Under the pieces are notes generated by a model, which saw only the letters and a list, made by a program, of their open reading frames with translations, did not search any database and was not told the origin of the DNA. Source: an uncultured Curvibacter sp. (GTDB lineage Bacteria > Pseudomonadota > Gammaproteobacteria > Burkholderiales > Burkholderiaceae_C). Taken from it: a stretch of DNA of 64,000 nucleotides. Position numbers and translations under genes: made by a program. Each line of letters begins with the position of its first letter. Position 1 is the first letter of the stretch. Below, in pieces: positions 57,014 to 64,000 of this stretch. Where the stretch lies: assembly GCA_903828535.1 (NCBI GenBank), contig CAIKMN010000031.1:124001-188000 (forward strand), written 5' to 3'.

Positions 57014-57829
57014 TTAAGTCACCCGAGGCTGTTTTTGTGCCCAAAGCCACAGGGCGATACCGATCAAAACCATCGGCACGCACAGCCACTGGCCCATGCT
57101 CAGGCCCATCGACAAGAGGCCTAAAAAGGCATCGGGTTCTCGAAAATATTCGGCCGTGAAGCGCATCACGCCGTAGCCAACCAAAAAAGCCCCGGACACT
57201 TCGCCCAAACGACGGGGTTTTCGGGCATAAAGCCAAAGCAAGACAAAGAGCAGACAGCCTTCCAACAAGAACTGGTAAATTTGCGAAGGGTGACGCGGCA
57301 GCATTGAACCGCTCTGGGGAAAGACCATGCCCCACGGCAAATCAAGCGGGCTGAAGCGGCCCCACAACTCGCCGTTGATGAAATTGCCCACGCGCCCCGA
57401 AGCCAAGCCCAAGGGCACGCAAGGCGCCACCAAATCGGTCACTTCCAGCCACGACTTGCCCCGCGCACGCGCAAAGACCGCCAGCGCCACCAGCACCCCA
57501 ATCAGGCCGCCATGAAAGCTCATGCCGCCATGCCAAACTTGGAAAATCTCCAAAGGATTTGCGGCATAAAAGGCTGGCTTGTAAAACAAGCAATAACCCA
57601 AACGGCCACCGAGCACCACCCCGAGCACGCCGTAAAACAGCATGTCTTCAATGTCTTTTCGATGCCAAGCGGCGTCCCCCTCAAGGGCAGCGTAAGGCCA
57701 GTGGTGCAAGCGCCTGAATCCCAGTTGCATGAACAGGCCAAAAGCCACCAAATAGGTCAGGCCATACCAATGAATGGCGAAGGGCCCTATCTGCAGGGCC
57801 ACGGGGTCGAAGTGCGGGTACATGAGCAT
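57014..57829 (-). CDS. lgt: Prolipoprotein diacylglyceryl transferase
   Basis: Lgt (271 aa) adds diacylglycerol to lipobox cysteines at the inner membrane. The Lgt signature [14 protein letters not shown] with the essential Arg/Asn/Glu is present, as are [13 protein letters not shown] and RHPSQIYQ. About seven transmembrane helices are visible. ATG 57829 or the ATG two codons later is the start. It is divergent from ilvD and convergent with the DUF4337 gene. Confidence 0.95.
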   Translation of the reverse strand: MLMYPHFDPVALQIGPFAIHWYGLTYLVAFGLFMQLGFRRLHHWPYAALEGDAAWHRKDIEDMLFYGVLGVVLGGRLGYCLFYKPAFYAANPLEIFQVWHGGMSFHGGLIGVLVALAVFARARGKSWLEVTDLVAPCVPLGLASGRVGNFINGELWGRFSPLDLPWGMVFPQSGSMLPRHPSQIYQFLLEGCLLFVLLWLYARKPRRLGEVSGAFLVGYGVMRFTAEYFREPDAFLGLLSMGLSMGQWLCVPMVLIGIALWLWAQKQPRVT

Positions 57830-57943
57830 GGTCGAATTGTGCCGTGAATGCAATCCATCCACTGAATGACCCAGCAAGAAACGCGATAATGACCAGTTAG
57901 CCAACCGCTGAGATTCACAGACATTTATTCTTTGAGACACGCC

Positions 57944-59638
57944 ATGGAAAACAAACCGATTCAAATCAACCGCCGCTCGGCCAACATTGTCGAAGGCAAA
58001 TCACGCGCGCCCAACCGCTCCATGTACTACGCCATGGGCTACCAGGAGAGTGATTTCAAGAAACCCATGGTCGGCGTGGCAAACGGTCACAGCACCATCA
58101 CACCATGTAATTCAGGCTTGCAAAAGTTGGCCGACGCCGCCATTGCCGGCATTGAAGAGGCGGGTGGCAATGCCCAAGTGTTTGGCACCCCGACGATTTC
58201 AGACGGCATGGCCATGGGCACCGAAGGCATGAAGTACAGCTTGGTCAGCCGCGAGGTCATTTCGGACTGCGTCGAAACCTGCGTGCAAGGCCAGTGGATG
58301 GACGGTGTGCTCGTCGTCGGCGGCTGCGACAAGAACATGCCCGGCGGCCTGATGGGCATGCTGCGCGCCAACGTGCCGGCCATTTACGTTTACGGCGGCA
58401 CCATTCTGCCGGGCCGCTATCAGGGCAAAGACCTGAACATCGTCAGCGTGTTTGAAGCCGTCGGTGAAAACGCCGCTGGCAAATTGAGCGACGCTGACCT
58501 GCTCGAAATCGAAAAGCGCGCCATCCCCGGCACCGGTTCTTGCGGCGGCATGTACACCGCCAACACCATGAGCTCGGCTTTTGAGGCCTTGGGCATTTCT
58601 CTGCCTTACTCGTCCACCATGGCGAACCCGCACGATGAAAAAGCCAACTCGGCCAAAGAGTCGGCCAAGGTGCTGATCGAGGCCATCAAAAAAGACATTC
58701 GGCCGCGCGACATCGTGACCCGCGAAGCCATTGAAAACGCCGTGGCCGTCATCATGGCCACCGGCGGCTCGACCAATGCGGTGCTGCACTTCTTGGCCAT
58801 TGCCCACGCGGCCGGCGTGGAATGGAGCATCGACGACTTCGAGCGCGTTCGCCAAAAAACCCCGGTGCTGTGCGACCTCAAGCCCAGCGGCAAGTACTTG
58901 GCGGTGGATCTGCACAATGCCGGCGGCATTCCTCAAGTGATGAAAATTTTGTTGAAGGCGGGTTTGCTGCATGGCGACTGCTTGACCATTTCAGGCCAAA
59001 CCATCGCCGAAGTGTTGGCCGATGTGCCTGACGAACCCCGCGCCGACCAAGACGTGATTCGCCCCATCAGCAACCCAATGTACGCCCAAGGTCACTTGGC
59101 CATTTTGAAGGGCAACTTAAGCCCCGAAGGCGCAGTGGCCAAGATCACTGGGCTGAAGAACCCCGTCATCACCGGCCCCGCCCGCGTGTTTGATGACGAA
59201 CAATCGGCCCTTAAAGCCATCTTGGACGGCAAGATCGTCGCTGGCGATGTCATGGTGCTGCGTTACCTCGGCCCCAAAGGTGGCCCCGGCATGCCTGAAA
59301 TGCTGGCCCCCACCGGCGCCTTGATTGGTGCCGGCTTGGGTGAAAGTGTGGGCTTGATCACCGATGGCCGCTTCTCTGGCGGCACCTGGGGCATGGTGGT
59401 CGGCCACGTGGCGCCTGAAGCGGCGGCCGGAGGCACCATCGCTTTCGTTCAAGAAGGCGACAGCATCACCATCGATGCACATCAATTGATTTTGGAACTG
59501 AACGTGCCCGAAGCCGAACTGGCAAAACGCCGCGAAGGTTGGACCGCACCCGCACCGCGCTACACCCGCGGGGTACAGGCCAAGTTTGCTTTCAATGCCT
59601 CCAGCGCCAGCAAGGGTGCTGTGTTGGATTTGTTCTAA
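57944..59638 (+). CDS. ilvD: Dihydroxy-acid dehydratase
   Basis: IlvD (564 aa) makes the 2-keto acid precursors of valine, leucine and isoleucine using an Fe-S cluster. [20 protein letters not shown] in parts, [20 protein letters not shown] in parts and [21 protein letters not shown] in parts are diagnostic. ATG 57944 ([15 protein letters not shown]) is chosen over an upstream TTG. It is transcribed alone and ends at a long hairpin. Confidence 0.96.
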   Translation: MENKPIQINRRSANIVEGKSRAPNRSMYYAMGYQESDFKKPMVGVANGHSTITPCNSGLQKLADAAIAGIEEAGGNAQVFGTPTISDGMAMGTEGMKYSLVSREVISDCVETCVQGQWMDGVLVVGGCDKNMPGGLMGMLRANVPAIYVYGGTILPGRYQGKDLNIVSVFEAVGENAAGKLSDADLLEIEKRAIPGTGSCGGMYTANTMSSAFEALGISLPYSSTMANPHDEKANSAKESAKVLIEAIKKDIRPRDIVTREAIENAVAVIMATGGSTNAVLHFLAIAHAAGVEWSIDDFERVRQKTPVLCDLKPSGKYLAVDLHNAGGIPQVMKILLKAGLLHGDCLTISGQTIAEVLADVPDEPRADQDVIRPISNPMYAQGHLAILKGNLSPEGAVAKITGLKNPVITGPARVFDDEQSALKAILDGKIVAGDVMVLRYLGPKGGPGMPEMLAPTGALIGAGLGESVGLITDGRFSGGTWGMVVGHVAPEAAAGGTIAFVQEGDSITIDAHQLILELNVPEAELAKRREGWTAPAPRYTRGVQAKFAFNASSASKGAVLDLF

Positions 59639-59666
59639 GCGGCTCTTCGTTGCTGTCAGAACCGCC

Positions 59667-59697
59667 TCAGAAAGTCGGCTTCACACCGACTTTCTGA
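59667..59697. terminator. Hairpin between convergent ilvD and transporter genes
   Basis: TCAGAAAGTCGG (59667-59678) and CCGACTTTCTGA (59686-59697) form a perfect 12-bp stem with a 7-nt loop. A second palindrome, GACCACT-C-AGTGGTC (59696-59710), overlaps the transporter stop codon. U runs are absent. Confidence 0.7.
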
Positions 59698-59701
59698 CCA
59701 C

Positions 59702-61024
59702 TCAGTGGTCGGTTTCTAAATAGCTGGGGGTCTTGGGCAAGCGCAAGCTGACCAAGAAAGCCACGGCCATCATGAAGGTCACGTAGCCATAAAAAGCAGA
59801 CTCCACGCCGGCGTTCTTCAAGGCCAAAGCAACATATTCGGCCGAACCGCCAAACAGCGCGTTGCCAACGGCGTAGGCCAGTCCGACGCCCAAGGCGCGG
59901 ACTTCGATGGGGAACATCTCCGCCTTCACAATGCCACTGACCGAAGTGTAAAAGCTCACCACGGCCAATGCAGCAATGATCAACCCCAACGCCATGTAGG
60001 GGTCAGACTCGGTTTGTAGCAAGGTCATGAGGGGCCACACCGTCAGCACGCCCAGACCACTGAAAAACAACATGCTTTTGCGACGCCCAATGCGGTCAGA
60101 CAGCGCGCCAAACAAAGGCTGCATCAGCATGAACACAAACAGCGCCGCCAACATGACGTTACTGGCTGTTTTGACCGGCATGTGAACGGTATTCACCAAA
60201 AACTTTTGCATGTAGGTGGTGAAGGTGTAAAAAATCAAGGAGCCCCCTGCGGTGTAACCCACCACGCTGAAAAAGGCGGCTTTATGGAACTTGAACAGAT
60301 GGCTGACGCGGCCAGCCCCTTCTTTGGAGCGGGCGTTTTCGTCAGCCGTTTCAGACAAAGTGCGGCGTAAAAACAAAGCCACCACCGCGGTCATGGCGCC
60401 AACCACAAACGGGATGCGCCAGCCCCAAGCCTTTAGCTCGGGCTCGCTCAAAAATTGTTGCAAGATCACCACCGTGCTGACGGCCAACAACTGGCCCCCA
60501 ATCAAGGTGACGTATTGGAACGAGGAGAAAAAGCCACGTTGCCCCCGCAAGGCGACTTCGCTCATGTACGTGGCGGTCGCTCCGTATTCGCCCCCCACCG
60601 ACAGGCCTTGCAACAGCCGCGCCGCCAACAAGATGGCGGGCGCCCATGCGCCGATGTCAGCATAAGTGGGCGTTAAGGCGATCACCATAGAACCCACGCA
60701 CATCATGCTGACGGAGAGCACCATGGAGGTCTTGCGTCCTTGGCGATCCGCCAACCGACCAAACAACCAACCCCCTATCGGGCGCATCAAAAAGCCCGCT
60801 GCAAAAATGCCGGCGGTGTTCATCAGTTGAGCGGTATCGTCGGATTTCGGGAAAAACGCGGGCGCAAAGTAAATGGCGCAAAAGGCGTAAATGTAGAAGT
60901 CAAACCATTCGACCAAGTTGCCAGAACTCGCCGCCACGATGGCAAAAATCCGCTGGCGTTTTTCAGCGGCGGTGTAGGGGGTGTAAGGGGTGTAAGGCGT
61001 AGAGGGCGTGGTGTCTTTGTTCAT
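59702..61024 (-). CDS. MFS transporter, metabolite:H+ symporter (MHS) family
   Basis: A 440-residue twelve-helix transporter. [50 protein letters not shown] and [12 protein letters not shown] mark the MHS branch (KgtP, ProP and related), which imports carboxylates and osmolytes. The substrate is likely an organic acid such as 2-oxoglutarate or citrate but is not determined. The N-terminal [11 protein letters not shown] comes from a 9-bp tandem repeat. Confidence 0.88.
   Translation of the reverse strand: MNKDTTPSTPYTPYTPYTAAEKRQRIFAIVAASSGNLVEWFDFYIYAFCAIYFAPAFFPKSDDTAQLMNTAGIFAAGFLMRPIGGWLFGRLADRQGRKTSMVLSVSMMCVGSMVIALTPTYADIGAWAPAILLAARLLQGLSVGGEYGATATYMSEVALRGQRGFFSSFQYVTLIGGQLLAVSTVVILQQFLSEPELKAWGWRIPFVVGAMTAVVALFLRRTLSETADENARSKEGAGRVSHLFKFHKAAFFSVVGYTAGGSLIFYTFTTYMQKFLVNTVHMPVKTASNVMLAALFVFMLMQPLFGALSDRIGRRKSMLFFSGLGVLTVWPLMTLLQTESDPYMALGLIIAALAVVSFYTSVSGIVKAEMFPIEVRALGVGLAYAVGNALFGGSAEYVALALKNAGVESAFYGYVTFMMAVAFLVSLRLPKTPSYLETDH
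60971..60997 (-). repeat. 9-bp tandem repeat at the transporter 5' end
   Basis: Three copies of GGTGTAAGG (one variant GGTGTAGGG; plus-strand reading) encode [10 protein letters not shown] in the cytoplasmic N-terminus. Confidence 0.9.
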
Positions 61025-61097
61025 GGCGCGATTCTAGGCACGTCCAACTCCGGCCCATGCTGTGGAAATCCCTCACTGCATCCTGGCCCCGACCTGT

Positions 61098-61712
61098 TTA
61101 TGGGTAATTGCCGCGGCAACTGCTGGGCAGGTATTTGGCGTCAATGGTGGTGGCGCCTGCAAAAGGTTGCTGCTCGCTGGAGGCCCCGCAGACCCAGCCC
61201 ACAATCGCTTGCCCGCCGTCGGTGCTGCCATTCAACACCCGCACGCCGCCGCCAGCCACACCCACCAGCGGCGTGAGCGTCAATATGTTGTTGTTAGGGG
61301 CCAGAACCGCCAAGTTTTCTACATTCGCGTTCACGATCACCATGCCGTTGGCACTGCTCGTCACGTCGCTCACATATTGCGTTTGGGTGGTCTGGCAAAG
61401 CGACTTGGCCGTGTCGTTGGGGGAAAATAAAAGTGCCGAAATATTGGCCTTAGACGCCGTTTGTACCGTCTCACTGACGGCCATTTTGCAGGGCGTCGCG
61501 GCCAACAGCACTTCGCTCATTTTGGCGCGAACGGTGTAACTTTGGTAAGCGGGCAAGGCCAAGGCCGCCAGAATACCAATGATGGCGACGACCACCATCA
61601 GCTCGATCAAGGTAAAGCCCAAAACCCACCAAGTGGCGGGGCACTGCGTCGATGATTGGGCCTGGATTGGCGCTAAAGGTTGAGGGCTCCGTTGGGTGGC
61701 AGCGGGGTGCAT
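61098..61712 (-). CDS. Type IV pilin with unusual leader
   Basis: A 204-residue prepilin. The mature N-terminus [20 protein letters not shown] with Glu5 is a classical type IVa pilin helix after a Gly at the cleavage site. Mature length is about 172. Four cysteines (TPCK, SLCQ, GWVCGAS and SSCRGNYP) suggest disulfides, the last pair forming the C-terminal D-region. The leader is about 32 residues and has no basic residue near the Gly (it ends TWWVLG), unlike the usual KG or QKG. Transcribed alone. Confidence 0.85.
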   Translation of the reverse strand: MHPAATQRSPQPLAPIQAQSSTQCPATWWVLGFTLIELMVVVAIIGILAALALPAYQSYTVRAKMSEVLLAATPCKMAVSETVQTASKANISALLFSPNDTAKSLCQTTQTQYVSDVTSSANGMVIVNANVENLAVLAPNNNILTLTPLVGVAGGGVRVLNGSTDGGQAIVGWVCGASSEQQPFAGATTIDAKYLPSSCRGNYP

Positions 61713-61809
61713 GGTGGCCTTTGGTGTGGGGGACAATCTGATACCCCCAACACTAAATCCCAGCCCGGCCACCGCGGGCGCCCTCTATCCAGCCAATCCC
61801 ACCTCGCGT

Positions 61810-61833
61810 AAAAAAGCCCTCAATTCCCTGGGC
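61810..61833 (-). terminator. Possible terminator of acs
   Basis: On the minus strand GCCC (61830-61833) and GGGC (61816-61819) can form a short stem followed by a T6 run (61810-61815), 20 nt past the acs stop. The stem is short, so confidence is low. Confidence 0.35.
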
Positions 61834-61853
61834 GCCCTGTGAGCGTAAACCGT

Positions 61854-63821
<1,968 letters not shown>

Positions 63822-64000
63822 GTTTTGTCTCCAAATCGATTTAAGGCATACGGCGCTTATTCAGACCGTTAATGTGGCTTTTGGCACTTACAAGCCACTG
63901 ACACCCAGTGACGCCAGCGTGACAGTCGCTCCGAATCAGGTTAACCCAGCGCCGTCGAAATTAGAATAAGCCATTCGCCCAGACTTACCCTACCTCCGCT
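63822..64000. other. Region upstream of acs, no gene seen
   Basis: This 179-bp stretch presumably holds the acs promoter. I see no consensus -35/-10 pair, no sigma-54 site and no coding sequence. Confidence 0.5.

Noticed and set aside
60000-60010. GGGGTCAGACTC inside the MHS transporter gene, similar to the GGGTCAG end of the dispersed repeat
   Set aside because: It lies in well-conserved coding sequence, and the rest of the repeat is missing.

Overview
The window looks like chromosomal DNA of a betaproteobacterium, order Burkholderiales, probably a Comamonadaceae-type freshwater bacterium (Limnohabitans or Rhodoferax-like). This rests on gene content and order: gltBD beside an mlaFEDA block, pilMNOPQ-aroK-aroB-dgt divergent from a class A PBP, lptM-lysA-cyaY, engB beside cytochrome c4, and a thiCOSG-thiDE operon. 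No database search was possible, so the genus is a guess. The DNA is fairly GC-rich and very compact. Most operon junctions are ATGA or TGATG overlaps, and several convergent genes overlap at their 3' ends. I saw no tRNA, rRNA, CRISPR array, prophage or complete insertion sequence. The only mobile-element-like gene is a degenerate REP-type (IS200-like) transposase.

Layout. 1-2797 (minus): mlaF-mlaE-mlaD-mlaA for outer-membrane lipid asymmetry, cut off inside mlaA. 2884-9122 (minus): gltB-gltD glutamate synthase behind a predicted sigma-54 promoter. 9295-11657 (minus): REP-type transposase, methyltransferase, DUF1415 gene. 11654-19342 (minus): pilMNOPQ, aroK, aroB, dgt. 19471-24027: PBP1A, cyaY, lptM, lysA. 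24030-28352 (mostly minus): msrPQ, a secreted lipase-like lipoprotein, a META-domain lipoprotein, cytochrome c4. 28441-31836: engB, an epoxide-hydrolase-like gene, two LpxL-type acyltransferases. 31969-33144: metK with a structured leader. 33278-39170 (minus): thiC-thiO-thiS-thiG-thiDE under a TPP riboswitch. 39491-41471: groES-groEL under a perfect CIRCE operator. 41559-48789: CoA-transferase, CBS protein, O-acetylhomoserine sulfhydrylase, hydrolase, YihY protein, DUF2069, FAD oxidase. 48786-54256 (minus): DUF2946, TonB receptor, YcnI protein and a five-heme cytochrome, perhaps a copper-handling cluster. 54283-59638: DUF2244, thyA, folA, DUF4337, lgt (minus), ilvD. 59702-63821 (minus): MHS-family transporter, type IV pilin, acs.

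Functional themes. The core is housekeeping: amino acid, thiamine, folate/dTMP and SAM synthesis, envelope biogenesis and type IV pili. Regulation readable from sequence includes the TPP riboswitch, CIRCE, a sigma-54 site at gltB, and a folded metK leader that matches no riboswitch class I know.

The most unusual signals are: (1) a 25-nt near-identical repeat upstream of gltB and upstream of the TonB receptor, the first copy beside the transposase-like gene, which has lost its HUH motif; (2) tandem arrays with a recurring 14-bp period but unrelated sequences in at least four intergenic places, plus many in-frame short tandem duplications in unrelated proteins; (3) the metK leader; (4) a pilin with an odd leader peptide.
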